This document shows, piece after piece, positions 7,932-16,622 of a stretch of DNA of 64,000 bases; the stretch's first letter is position 1; the number at the start of each line of letters is the position of its first letter. The notes under the pieces were generated by a model. It was not told the origin of the DNA, searched no databases, and saw only the letters and a program-made list of their open reading frames with translations. Location: the NCBI GenBank assembly GCA_041592335.1, contig JBFHQE010000001.1:1-64000 (forward strand), given 5' to 3'. The translations under genes were made by a program, and so were the position numbers. The stretch is from JBFHQE01 sp041592335. GTDB taxonomy: Bacteria; Pseudomonadota; Gammaproteobacteria; Thiohalobacterales; Thiohalobacteraceae.

Positions 7932-10127
7932 CTAGTGCTCGCTTGCGCTCATGGGCATACCAGTTGCCTGCAGAAGCCGATGCACGGGAAAATGAATCCG
8001 CACGGCAGCGCCCCCCTGCGGCTGGTTGCCGATGCGAATGACGCCGCCATGCTCTTCGACGATTTTTTTCACGATGGACAGCCCCAGCCCGGTTCCACGC
8101 GATTTACTGGTGACATAAGGCTCGAATTCCTTGCCCTTGATCGCCTCATCGAATCCCGGACCGTTATCGGCGACACTCAGTTCGACAAAGGACATTCCCC
8201 GATCCTGAAACACCCGCGTGGCCACCCGTATCTGCGGCTTTTCCATTTTGGCCGTGGCTTCCTTGGCGTTTTTCACCAGGTTGTGCAATAGCTGCCGCAG
8301 ACGGTTTGCATCCGCCTCTATTACCGGCTCCTGCGCATCCAGCTCTAGCGCAAAACGCGAACCCCGGCCCCCGCGATAAAGCTCCATGACCTCCTTGACC
8401 AGCACATTCAATGTCAGCGGCTCAACCTGCATCTGTGGCATGCGCGCGTAGTCGGAGAAATCGTTCACCATCGCCTTCATCGCTTCCACCTGCTGCACGA
8501 TGGTGTGCGTGGCGCGATCCAGGATATCCCGATGCTCGGGCGCCATTTTTGGCATGCACTTGTGCCTCAACCGTTCGGCCGACAGCTGAATCGGCGTAAG
8601 CGGGTTCTTGATTTCGTGTGCCAGGCGTCGCGCCACTTCGCCCCAGGCCGCATCGCGCTGCGCCTGAATCAATGCAGTGACATCGTCGAACACCAGCACC
8701 AGGCCGGCATCATTCGGTAGCCGCGCGCCACGGCAGATCAACACCTGGCGCCCCTGGTCACCCAGCAGGGTCAGTTCTTCCTGCCATTGCCGCGATTCAT
8801 CCAGCTCATGCGCCATAATGGCATCGCTTAACGGCTTGAGAAAATCATAATCGACCAGCACGTCGGTAAAGCGCTTGCCGATAAACTGGCGCAGCGGCAC
8901 CGCCAGCAACTTAGCTGCCGCGGAGTTGGCGGTGCGCAAATGCCGGTCGGCGGACAGGCTCATAACGCCGGAAGAGAGATTACCCAGCAGGGTTTCAAGA
9001 TAAGTGCGCTGACCCTCCACCTGGCGCTGACTTTCATATGCCTCGTCACGCGCCATGCCCAGACGCCGTGTCATCATATTGAATGATTTGACCAGAAAAC
9101 CCAGCTCATCGTTGCTGGTCGGCTCCAGCATATTGCTGTAGTCGCCATCGGCAACCGCCTGGGTGGCCTCGGCCAGGTCACTGACCGGGGCCACCAGTTT
9201 GCGCGCGGCATAAAAAGCCGCCCAGACCGCGGACAGCACACTCAGCGCCAGCACCACTGACAACGTCAGGGTGTAACTGTGCTTGAGGGGTGTGCGCAAA
9301 TAGGCGAGTTCCTTATAAGAGGTGTACGCGGCCTGCACCCGATCAGCCTGGTCGGCAAGATGCTCGGGCAAGCTGAACAGGGCCTGCAACACACGCCGTT
9401 CGCGCATATTGCGACTCGGCACCGGCACCACCGCGCGCGCCTGCAAACCGGCTTCGCCCGCGGGATCCAGCCCGACGTAACTGGCGCCGCTGCGCAACTG
9501 CAGCAACACATCCTCGGAAGGGATGTCCGGCACAATGGAGGATGTTTCCAGCCCGGAAGAGGCAATGACGCGGCCGTTATCGCCAACCAGCGTCAACTCG
9601 GTCGCGCCCGCTCCCACCCGCAGGTCATAGAGGCTGAGAGGCGCCAGTGGCGCGGGCACATCGGTCAACTCTTCGGCCAGCAATTGCGTTTGATGCAACA
9701 GATCGCGCAAGCGCACATCAAACGATGCCTTGCTGAGTGCCAGCGCATCTTCCAGCGCCGTCTCGACCTGCACGTCAAACCAGCTGTCGATGCCGCGATG
9801 CAGGAACTGCAGTGAAAAGTAATACACCATGGAAACGGGCAACACCGCCAGGATCACAAACATTCCCACCAGGCGCGCCGTCAGCCGCGCACCCGCGGCC
9901 TTCTTGCGTTGCTGAATAACCAACCAGTAAAGATTGCTGCCAATCATGGTGGCCAGCACCAGCAGACCGATGGCATTGGTTAACAGCAGCAGGGAGTAGA
10001 GACGACCAAAACGCTCCGAGTTGTCCGTGGCATCGCTCATAAAGGAGAGCGAAACCAGGAGCATGGCAAACAGCAGGAGCATCGGCCACAGGCCACGCGG
10101 CCCCTTTTTTACGGTTGCAAGGGCCAT
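7932..10127 (-). CDS. NtrY-like membrane sensor histidine kinase
   Basis: A 731-residue kinase from the ATG at 10127; a TTG further upstream at 10154 is less likely. In order it has two N-terminal membrane segments, a third near residue 75 (MFVILAVLPVSMVYYFSL), an extracytoplasmic region, a fourth membrane segment near residue 285, a HAMP linker, a PAS domain near 385-490, a HisKA domain with phospho-acceptor His in RRLAHEIKNPLTPIQLSAER, and an ATPase domain with the N box, DNGPGFDEA and RGTGLGLSIVKKI. This is the NtrY architecture. It is the presumed partner of the downstream NtrX-like regulator. Its start overlaps the end of the DUF4390 gene by 19 bases, indicating coupling. Confidence 0.88.
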   Translation of the reverse strand: MALATVKKGPRGLWPMLLLFAMLLVSLSFMSDATDNSERFGRLYSLLLLTNAIGLLVLATMIGSNLYWLVIQQRKKAAGARLTARLVGMFVILAVLPVSMVYYFSLQFLHRGIDSWFDVQVETALEDALALSKASFDVRLRDLLHQTQLLAEELTDVPAPLAPLSLYDLRVGAGATELTLVGDNGRVIASSGLETSSIVPDIPSEDVLLQLRSGASYVGLDPAGEAGLQARAVVPVPSRNMRERRVLQALFSLPEHLADQADRVQAAYTSYKELAYLRTPLKHSYTLTLSVVLALSVLSAVWAAFYAARKLVAPVSDLAEATQAVADGDYSNMLEPTSNDELGFLVKSFNMMTRRLGMARDEAYESQRQVEGQRTYLETLLGNLSSGVMSLSADRHLRTANSAAAKLLAVPLRQFIGKRFTDVLVDYDFLKPLSDAIMAHELDESRQWQEELTLLGDQGRQVLICRGARLPNDAGLVLVFDDVTALIQAQRDAAWGEVARRLAHEIKNPLTPIQLSAERLRHKCMPKMAPEHRDILDRATHTIVQQVEAMKAMVNDFSDYARMPQMQVEPLTLNVLVKEVMELYRGGRGSRFALELDAQEPVIEADANRLRQLLHNLVKNAKEATAKMEKPQIRVATRVFQDRGMSFVELSVADNGPGFDEAIKGKEFEPYVTSKSRGTGLGLSIVKKIVEEHGGVIRIGNQPQGGAAVRIHFPVHRLLQATGMPMSASEH

Positions 10128-10684
10128 CGGGTCCAGTCCGAACTTAACCACCAACTGCTATTGGTATAGGCCGTCAGGCGAATTGGCGTCGGCAGGGACT
10201 CAATGTCCAGCCGCGCGCGCATTTCGACATAACATTGCTCACCTTCCGGCAGCAACCGAGCATCGATCAGCGGGAAATCAGTTACCAGTCCGATCTGGTA
10301 CAGCGCCTCGCCGAGTGAAGGAAAACTGTTGCGCGAGGCGGTATTCAGATTGTTTACAACATAGCGTTCGCTCAAGGCGTGGTACACGACTTCGTAACGC
10401 TGCAGTACCGAGGCCAGCGTTTCGTCCCAGACGTAATCGCGCGGTCGCAGCACCTGCATCTCGATTTCAATCACCTGGGGAACGCCACTGTTCATGGCTT
10501 CTATGACGCGCTCGCTCAACCCAAAATGAATTCGCGCATTGAGCCGATATACGCCGTTTTTCAAATCAGTCTCAGCCGAAGTCACTGAAAAACCGCCATC
10601 CGCCGCCAGTAACGGCGTCGCCCAGCAGGCCGCCAGCAGCAAACCAAACCATCCCATGCGTAATCTGCTTAACAGTGTCGTCAC
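10109..10684 (-). CDS. DUF4390 secreted/periplasmic protein
   Basis: A 191-residue protein of the DUF4390 family, which commonly sits between rsmB and ntrY-like genes in gammaproteobacteria. It begins with a signal peptide (two Arg, then GWFGLLLAACWATPLLA, predicted cleavage after LLA-AD). The mature part is beta-rich (VYRLNARIHFGLSERVIEAM). The GTG at 10684 overlaps the rsmB stop as GTGA, giving translational coupling; an ATG at 10657 is an alternative. A role with the NtrY sensor is plausible from position alone and is inference. Confidence 0.8.
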   Translation of the reverse strand: MTTLLSRLRMGWFGLLLAACWATPLLAADGGFSVTSAETDLKNGVYRLNARIHFGLSERVIEAMNSGVPQVIEIEMQVLRPRDYVWDETLASVLQRYEVVYHALSERYVVNNLNTASRNSFPSLGEALYQIGLVTDFPLIDARLLPEGEQCYVEMRARLDIESLPTPIRLTAYTNSSWWLSSDWTRWPLQP

Positions 10685-11985
10685 GCCTTTCTCAACAGAG
10701 CGTAATAGAAACCATCCATATCGGCCGTGTCATGCTGTGCCGGCAATAACTGACGGCCAATCGTGCACGCCACACCCCATTCCTGCCCCAGCCTGACCTC
10801 TTCGGCATCCTTGTGCGCGGCGCAAAACCGCTGTACCTGCAGCACATTTTCCGCCGCCAACAGAGAACAAGTCGCGTACAGCAGACTACCACCGCTCGCC
10901 AGCAACGGCCAGACAGCCTCCAGTATCGCTGCCTGCCGCTTGAGGAGTGCGCCGATATCATCCGCCTTGCGCAGTAGTTTGATATCAGGGTGGCGCCGAA
11001 TCACGCCGGTGGCCGAACAGGGCACATCCAGCAGGATACGATCGAATAACCGGCCATCCCACCAGCTGCCGGAATCGCTGGCATCGGCGGCAACCAGCCG
11101 CGCTTCAAGTCCTAACCGCGCCAGGTTGTCCTTCACACTGGCAAGGCGAGTTTCATCGATATCCAGCGCAACCAGTTCCGCAATACCCGGCTGCCGCTCC
11201 AGGATATGGCCGGTTTTACCGCCGGGCGCGGCACAGGCATCCAGCACCCGCATGCCCGGCTGTACATCCAGCAACTGCGCGGCCAGTTGCGCGCCACCAT
11301 CCTGCACCGATACCCGGCCCTCGGCAAAACCGGGTAACGCCATGGCATCGATCGGCTGTGCCAACTGGATGCCCTGCTCGGTAAAGGGCAACAGGGTGGA
11401 TTCAATGCCAGCCTCGGTTAATTGCGCAAGATACTCGGCGCGGGTTTGCCGTTGCTGATTGTTACGCAAGGTCATCGGCGCACGACCATTGCCGGCATCC
11501 AGTATGGATTCCCAGTGATCCGGCCAGTCCTGCTGCAGCTGTTCGATCAGCCAGTCGGGATGCGCCCAGCGCGCTTCCAGGCTTTCATCGGCCTGCTTGA
11601 ACAATGCTTCCTGTTCACGCTGGAAATTGCGCAGCACACCATTAATGAATTTTGTCGCCCAGTTTTTCCTGGCCGCGCCTGCCGCCTTGACCGTTTCATT
11701 CACCGCCGCGTGCGGCTTGATGCGCATATAGGCCAGCTGATAACAACCCACCAGGATCAACATGGCCATATCCTGGTCCTTGGCCTTGAGGGGTTTGTCC
11801 ACCAGTTGCTGCATGCAAAACGCCAGCCGGTAATACCAGCGCGCCACGCCGTAGACCAGTTCCTGAAACAGCGCCCTGTCCTTCTCCGCGACCTTGGTTA
11901 ACGAGGCGGGGATCACACGATTCAGCGACTGGCCTTCCTGCACGACCTGTAAAATGGCTCTCGCCGCTGCCAGTCGCGTGTTCAT
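10681..11985 (-). CDS. rsmB: 16S rRNA m5C967 methyltransferase RsmB
   Basis: A 434-residue enzyme with an N-terminal NusB-like RNA-binding domain (about 1-140) and a C-terminal RsmB/Nop2-type methyltransferase domain. SAM-binding motif I is VLDACAAPGGKTGHIL near residue 245. The catalytic cysteines are in LDVPCSATGVIRR and in ATCSLLAAEN. RsmB makes 5-methylcytosine at position 967 of 16S rRNA. It overlaps fmt upstream by 4 bases and the DUF4390 gene downstream, in the conserved def-fmt-rsmB order. Confidence 0.95.
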   Translation of the reverse strand: MNTRLAAARAILQVVQEGQSLNRVIPASLTKVAEKDRALFQELVYGVARWYYRLAFCMQQLVDKPLKAKDQDMAMLILVGCYQLAYMRIKPHAAVNETVKAAGAARKNWATKFINGVLRNFQREQEALFKQADESLEARWAHPDWLIEQLQQDWPDHWESILDAGNGRAPMTLRNNQQRQTRAEYLAQLTEAGIESTLLPFTEQGIQLAQPIDAMALPGFAEGRVSVQDGGAQLAAQLLDVQPGMRVLDACAAPGGKTGHILERQPGIAELVALDIDETRLASVKDNLARLGLEARLVAADASDSGSWWDGRLFDRILLDVPCSATGVIRRHPDIKLLRKADDIGALLKRQAAILEAVWPLLASGGSLLYATCSLLAAENVLQVQRFCAAHKDAEEVRLGQEWGVACTIGRQLLPAQHDTADMDGFYYALLRKA

Positions 11986-12917
11986 TGAATGGCGGTGAGC
12001 TGCTTGCCGACCGGGTTTTGCGCATTACAGAAATCACTCGCCGCCATGCGTTTCTTGCCTGGCAGCTGGATTTCCAGCAAGCGCAGCACGCCTTCGCCAC
12101 AGGCGACATCCATGCCCTCTTTCCCCGCAGCAATGACTTCACCGGGCGAGGCAGTACTGGACTGATCAAGACAGGCTGCCTGCCAGACACGCATCACCTT
12201 GCCGTCATAACCGCTCTGGGCCACCGGCCAGGGGTTGAAGGCATTCACCTGCCTCAGGATCTGGCGCGCCGGTTGCGACCAGTCGATCTCGGCCTCGTCC
12301 TTACGCAACTTCTCGGCGTAGGTCACCAGCGACTCGTCCTGAACTTCCGGCGAAATAGCACCCGTGAGAATGCTATCCAGCTGCTCGCCCAGCAGTTGTG
12401 CGCCCAGCGCCGACAGCCGATCATGCAATACCTCTGCGCTATCCGCCTCGCCAATCGGGCATTTCACCTTGGCGATCATCGGCCCGGTATCCAGGCCGGC
12501 TTCCATTTGCATCAGGGTCACGCCGGATTCGGCATCGCCAGCCAGGATAGCGCGTTGAATCGGCGCGGCGCCGCGCCAGCGGGGCAACAGGGAGGCATGC
12601 ACGTTGACACAACCCTGCGTGGGAATATCCAGAACCGCCTGCGGCAGCAACAAACCATAGGCAACCACGATCATCAGGTCTGGCCGATAGTCTCTGAGTC
12701 GCTGCTGTGCCGCTTCATCTTTTAATGTCGGCGGCTGCTCGACCGGAACACCCGCCAAAGTGGCAACGGTCTTGACCGGACTGGCGGTAAGTTTGCGGCC
12801 ACGACCGGCAGGGCGGTCCGGCTGAGTGTAGACCGCCACGACCTCGTGACCGGATTCCAGCAACACCTGCAGATCGGCGACCGCGAAGTCAGGCGTCCCG
12901 GCAAAGACAATGCGCAT
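11982..12917 (-). CDS. fmt: Methionyl-tRNA formyltransferase
   Basis: A 311-residue protein of normal length. It opens with MRIVFAGTPDFAV, has the formyl-tetrahydrofolate-binding and catalytic region NVHASLLPRWRGAAPIQRAI (near residues 109-128), then LMQMEAGLDTGPM, and ends in the tRNA-binding C-terminal domain. It formylates initiator Met-tRNA, and the formyl group is later removed by Def, encoded just upstream. Between def and fmt sits a 33-bp perfect palindrome that may alter read-through into fmt. Confidence 0.96.
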   Translation of the reverse strand: MRIVFAGTPDFAVADLQVLLESGHEVVAVYTQPDRPAGRGRKLTASPVKTVATLAGVPVEQPPTLKDEAAQQRLRDYRPDLMIVVAYGLLLPQAVLDIPTQGCVNVHASLLPRWRGAAPIQRAILAGDAESGVTLMQMEAGLDTGPMIAKVKCPIGEADSAEVLHDRLSALGAQLLGEQLDSILTGAISPEVQDESLVTYAEKLRKDEAEIDWSQPARQILRQVNAFNPWPVAQSGYDGKVMRVWQAACLDQSSTASPGEVIAAGKEGMDVACGEGVLRLLEIQLPGKKRMAASDFCNAQNPVGKQLTAIQ

Positions 12918-12961
12918 GATGATTTCTTCCTACCCAAACGAAGCGGCAAGGATAACAAAAG

Positions 12962-12994
12962 AAAAGGGGACAGAATTGAATTCTGTCCCCTTTT
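12962..12994. repeat. 33-bp perfect palindrome of the GGGGACAG intergenic-repeat type
   Basis: Two 16-base arms (AAAAGGGGACAGAATT and its exact complement) flank a single central G. The stem would be G-rich at the top and ends in AAAA/TTTT on both strands, so it could act as a bidirectional intrinsic terminator. Palindromes with the GGGGACAG...CTGTCCCC core are widespread in proteobacterial genomes, often near REP-associated tyrosine transposases; no transposase is present here. It lies within the def-fmt operon, 45 bases upstream of fmt. Confidence 0.8.
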
Positions 12995-13014
12995 ACGCAA
13001 CCAAATAGACTCGA

Positions 13015-13560
13015 CTATATCGCCGGCTCGTTCTCATGTACCGGACTGGGGTGCGGCTCGGTGTGATGCTTCTGCGCCTTTTCCAGCTTTTTACGAATAC
13101 GCTGGCGCTTCATGTTGGAGAGGTAATCCACGAACAGCTTACCTTCCAGGTGGTCCATTTCGTGCTGGATGCAGACTGCCAGCAGACCGTCCGCCTCGAG
13201 CTCGAACTCCTTGCCGTCCCGATCCAGCGCCCGGATCTTGATGCGGTCGGCGCGCTGCACCTTTTCATAGATACCCGGAACCGACAGGCAGCCCTCGTCC
13301 ATTTCCTCCACCCCGTCCCTGCTCAGGATCTCGGGATTGATCAGCACCAGCGGCTGATTCTTCTCCTCGCTGACGTCGATCACGATCAGGCGCTGATGAA
13401 AATTCACCTGGGTGGCCGCCAGACCAATCCCCGGAGCGTCGTACATGGTCTCGAACATGTCATCGATCTGCCGGCGCAGCGCATCGTCCACCTGTGCCAC
13501 AGGTTTGGCTACCGTACGCAGACGGGGATCGGGAAAGTGCAGTATTTCAAGCTTGGCCAT
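13015..13560 (-). CDS. def: Peptide deformylase
   Basis: A 181-residue enzyme from the ATG at 13560 (MAKLEILHFPDPRLR); an in-frame codon upstream at 13587 adds an atypical extension. The three signature motifs are present: GIGLAATQ, EGCLSVPG with the metal-binding Cys, and HEMDHLEGKLF with the HEXXH metal and catalytic residues. It removes the N-formyl group from nascent proteins. The C-terminus carries a short polar His/Pro tail. It is the first gene of the minus-strand def-fmt-rsmB block, and its promoter must lie in the 200-base gap shared with the divergent LysM gene. Confidence 0.96.
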   Translation of the reverse strand: MAKLEILHFPDPRLRTVAKPVAQVDDALRRQIDDMFETMYDAPGIGLAATQVNFHQRLIVIDVSEEKNQPLVLINPEILSRDGVEEMDEGCLSVPGIYEKVQRADRIKIRALDRDGKEFELEADGLLAVCIQHEMDHLEGKLFVDYLSNMKRQRIRKKLEKAQKHHTEPHPSPVHENEPAI

Positions 13561-13636
13561 GGGAATTGCTTCACAAATTCCTTTCACGCATTAAGATATA
13601 TTGCTAAAGTAACTAGCTAACACCGCGATAATAAAG

Positions 13637-13678
13637 TAATTCCCAACTGGAATTCCACCGCAATCCGGTCGGGAATTA
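13637..13678. repeat. Inverted repeat in the def-LysM divergent promoter region
   Basis: TAATTCCC (13637-13644) and GGGAATTA (13671-13678) are perfectly complementary arms 26 bases apart. They lie between two divergent start codons, so they may be an operator or a stem in the leader of the LysM gene. No T-tract follows. Nothing else distinctive was seen in this gap apart from an AAGGGAT ribosome binding site before the LysM gene. Confidence 0.3.
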
Positions 13679-13761
13679 ACGAGGAAAGATTCGTCTGCGG
13701 ATCGGGGGGAACAGCAGGCAGGCCGCCTAGACCAGCCGCCCGGTTAAAAAAAGGGATCATT

Positions 13762-14787
13762 ATGGTCAAGAAATTACTCAGCTTAATTGCCGCTATTACC
13801 TTCAGTTTCAACGTTATGGCGGATGAAATCGCTCTCAATCCTCAGCACCCTGATCGCTATGTGGTCGTCAAGGGCGACACGCTGTGGGATATTTCGGGCA
13901 TGTTTCTCAACAGTCCCTGGCTGTGGCCCGAGGTCTGGTACGTCAACCCGCAGATTGAGAATCCCCACCTGATCTACCCGGGCGATGTCATCACCCTGGT
14001 ATATATTGATGGCAAGCCGCAGCTGCGCGTACAGCGCGGCCCGCAGACCATCAAGCTGTCGCCCACCGCGCGCGCATCGCGCATCGACGAGGCGATCCCG
14101 ACCATCCCGGTCGACGCGATTCGCCAGTTCCTGACCCAGCCGCTGGTGGTTGAAGAAGGCGAGCTGGATGCCGCGCCTTACGTGGTCGACAGCCCGGACG
14201 AACACATCGTGACCGGCGCCGGTGACCGGGTCTATGTACGTGGCATCGATAATACGGATTACGGACGCTACAGCCTGTTCGAGAAAGGGGGTGCCTACAC
14301 CGACCCGCAGACCAAGGAAGTTCTGGGCCATGAAGCCCTTTACCTGGGCGAAGGCCGGGTACAGCGGTTTGACGAGGTCTCCACCCTGAAACTGAATCGC
14401 ACCAATCGCGAGATTTCCATTGGCGACCGCCTGCTGCCGGTCAAGGCCGATGAAATCCACACCACCTTCCTGCCCCGCCCACCGGAAGCCGACATTAATG
14501 GCCAGATCATCTCGGTCGTCGATGGCGTCAGCCAGATCGGCCAGTACCAGATCGTGGTCATCAATCGCGGCGAACGGGAAGGCATGGAAGTCGGCCACGT
14601 ACTGCGGATTCAGCAACGCGGTGCCACGGTCCGCGATACCGTGCCTGAAAAATCAGAAATGGTAACCTTGCCAAATGAAGACGCCGGTGTGCTGATGATT
14701 TTCCGCACCTTCGAAAAGGTCAGCTTCGGCCTGGTCATGGAAGCCACCCGCGCCATTCATGTACTGGATCATGTGGTTACCCCCTGA
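13762..14787 (+). CDS. Secreted LysM-domain protein
   Basis: A 341-residue protein. A signal peptide (two Lys, then LLSLIAAITFSFNVMA) is followed by a LysM domain (YVVVKGDTLWDISGMFL to LIYPGDVITLVYI, about residues 33-82) and a long C-terminal region without recognised motifs. LysM domains bind the glycan of peptidoglycan, so the protein should sit in the periplasm at the cell wall. A LysM gene between def and dprA is a conserved gammaproteobacterial arrangement. It is separated from dprA by an intrinsic terminator. Confidence 0.88.
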   Translation: MVKKLLSLIAAITFSFNVMADEIALNPQHPDRYVVVKGDTLWDISGMFLNSPWLWPEVWYVNPQIENPHLIYPGDVITLVYIDGKPQLRVQRGPQTIKLSPTARASRIDEAIPTIPVDAIRQFLTQPLVVEEGELDAAPYVVDSPDEHIVTGAGDRVYVRGIDNTDYGRYSLFEKGGAYTDPQTKEVLGHEALYLGEGRVQRFDEVSTLKLNRTNREISIGDRLLPVKADEIHTTFLPRPPEADINGQIISVVDGVSQIGQYQIVVINRGEREGMEVGHVLRIQQRGATVRDTVPEKSEMVTLPNEDAGVLMIFRTFEKVSFGLVMEATRAIHVLDHVVTP

Positions 14788-14808
14788 CCCTGCATGAATG
14801 ACACTATT

Positions 14809-14839
14809 CACTGCCGGCGCCCTGCCGGCAGTGTTGTTT
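14809..14839 (+). terminator. Intrinsic terminator after the LysM gene
   Basis: A 10-bp perfect stem (CACTGCCGGC / GCCGGCAGTG) with a 5-base loop is followed by TTGTTT. It lies between the LysM stop codon and dprA, so dprA expression probably depends on read-through or its own promoter. Confidence 0.75.
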
Positions 14840-14852
14840 CAGGGAGAACAAA

Positions 14853-15971
14853 ATGAGCGCGCAAGGAAGCCGCGAAGAACAACTCAGGGCCTGGCTGGCC
14901 CTGCTGCACACCTACGGTCTCGGTAACAAAACCGGGATGTCATTACTGGAAACCACTACCCCGGAAGCACTACTCCGGCAGCCGCCGGAGTCGCTGCCGC
15001 GAGACATTCGCGCCGCGCTTGAAAATCCACCCTGGGACAGGGTCGAGGAGAATTTGAAGTGGCTCGAGCAGGATCGCAATCATATCCTGTGTCTGACCGA
15101 CCCGGATTATCCGCCACTGCTGCGACAGATTCCCGATCCCCCCCTGGTGCTGTTTATCCACGGAGACCCGGATGTGCTGGCGCTGCCGCAACTGGCCATG
15201 GTCGGCAGCCGCAACCCGACCAGCGGCGGCCTGCAAACCGCACGCGACTTTGCCCAGCATCTGGCGCAAGGCGGTTTTGGCATCACCAGCGGACTGGCCC
15301 TGGGCATAGACGCGGCAGCGCACGAAGGTGCATTAAAAGGTAACGGCATCACGCTGGCCGTCACGGGCACCGGTCTCGACCGGGTTTATCCGGCTCGCCA
15401 TCATCAGCTGGCCCACGCCATTGCCGAACAGGGCGCGCTCATTTCAGAGTTCCCGCCCGGCACGCCGCCAAAGGCGGAGAATTTCCCGCGCCGCAACCGC
15501 ATCATCGCCGGCCTGAGTCTCGGCACCCTGGTGGTGGAAGCCGCATTGCGCTCCGGGTCGCTGATTACTGCCCGGCTGGCCAGCGAGCAGGGCCGCGAGG
15601 TATTTGCCATTCCCGGGTCGATCCACAACCCGCTGGCGCGCGGCTGCCATGCCCTGATCCGCCAGGGCGCGAAACTGGTCGAAACGGCCCAGGATATTCT
15701 GGAGGAAATCGGTCCGTTGGCGGGCGCCCTGCTATGCACCAGCGAGCGCGAGGAATCTTCACCCTCAACCCTGGAGCCTGCCGCGCTGGATGACGAGCAT
15801 CAGCAACTGCTGGAAGCAATGGGTTACGACCCGCTGACAGTGGACGAAATTGTCACACGCTGCGGATTGACGGCCAACGCCGTTTCCTCCATGCTGCTCA
15901 TATTAGAACTCGACGGTCTGGTTAGTACCCAGCCAGGCGGTCGGTTCCTTCGCAGCGACAAAAGGGCCTGA
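14853..15971 (+). CDS. dprA: DNA-processing protein DprA/Smf
   Basis: A 372-residue protein. The central Rossmann-like DNA-processing domain has MVGSRNPTSGG near residue 113, GFGITSGLALGIDAAAHEGA near 145 and AVTGTGLDRVYP near 170. A C-terminal winged-helix domain follows a linker (DPLTVDEIVTRCGLTANAVS). DprA loads RecA onto incoming single-stranded DNA during natural transformation. A GGGAG ribosome binding site precedes the ATG. The smg gene follows after 1 base. The presence of dprA alone does not show competence. Confidence 0.94.
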   Translation: MSAQGSREEQLRAWLALLHTYGLGNKTGMSLLETTTPEALLRQPPESLPRDIRAALENPPWDRVEENLKWLEQDRNHILCLTDPDYPPLLRQIPDPPLVLFIHGDPDVLALPQLAMVGSRNPTSGGLQTARDFAQHLAQGGFGITSGLALGIDAAAHEGALKGNGITLAVTGTGLDRVYPARHHQLAHAIAEQGALISEFPPGTPPKAENFPRRNRIIAGLSLGTLVVEAALRSGSLITARLASEQGREVFAIPGSIHNPLARGCHALIRQGAKLVETAQDILEEIGPLAGALLCTSEREESSPSTLEPAALDDEHQQLLEAMGYDPLTVDEIVTRCGLTANAVSSMLLILELDGLVSTQPGGRFLRSDKRA

Positions 15972-15972
15972 A

Positions 15973-16455
15973 ATGAAAGAGGACATGCTCGACGTATTGA
16001 TGTATCTCTTTGAACACTATTACATGGACGAAGAGTCCGAACTCGAAACAGATCGCGAATCCCTGCAAGTAGAACTTCTGGAAGCCGGCTTCCCCCCTGT
16101 CGAAATCAACAAGGCCTTTGACTGGCTGGATAGCCTGGCGCAACTGCGCGTAAGCGGTGTCCCCGAAATCCACACCGGCCACTCGCTGCGCGTCTACACC
16201 GACAACGAAATGCGCCGGCTGGACGCCGAATGCCGCGGCTTTTTGCTGTTCCTGGAACAGATCGGCATTCTCAACGACGCCAGTCGCGAACTGGTCATCG
16301 ACCGGGTCATGGCGCTGGATACCGACGAAGAAGTCGACATCGATCAGCTCAAGTGGGTGATTCTCATGGTGCTGTTCAACCAGCCTGGTGAAGAGGCGGC
16401 CTATGCCTGGCTGGAAGACCTGGTATTTGACGATTATTCAGGCATTCTTCACTGA
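15973..16455 (+). CDS. smg: Smg family protein (DUF494)
   Basis: A 160-residue acidic protein of the Smg/DUF494 family, recognised from MKEDMLDVLMYLFEHYY at the start and the helical LDWL/QLKWVILMVLFNQPGEE blocks. Its function is unknown. The family is consistently found directly downstream of dprA and upstream of topA or tsaC in gammaproteobacteria, as here. It is predicted cytoplasmic and no catalytic motif is visible. Confidence 0.9.
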   Translation: MKEDMLDVLMYLFEHYYMDEESELETDRESLQVELLEAGFPPVEINKAFDWLDSLAQLRVSGVPEIHTGHSLRVYTDNEMRRLDAECRGFLLFLEQIGILNDASRELVIDRVMALDTDEEVDIDQLKWVILMVLFNQPGEEAAYAWLEDLVFDDYSGILH

Positions 16456-16469
16456 TAACAATTAGTTAC

Positions 16470-16518
16470 GTGGGAGCAGGCTTGCTCGCGAACCATTCGC
16501 GGCCAAGGCCGCTCCTAC
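16470..16518. repeat. REP doublet (REPIN-like)
   Basis: Two head-to-head copies of a Pseudomonas-type REP: GTGGGAGCAGGCTTGCTCGC starts at 16470 and the inverted copy (TTCGCGGCCAAGGCCGCTCC onward) ends at 16518, with a 3-base spacer. Each half has its own small hairpin and the two pair with each other over the GGGAGC/GCTCC ends. REPINs of this type are mobilised in trans by RAYT transposases; none is in the window. It occupies the smg-topA gap. Confidence 0.85.
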
Positions 16519-16622
16519 AAAAACAATGGCACAAACACGCCTTCTTGAATCCATCGACTACCTAAAAATAAAAGTTATGCTACCCTCCCCGGCCTGATCA
16601 AACGAGCTAATCAACACACACT

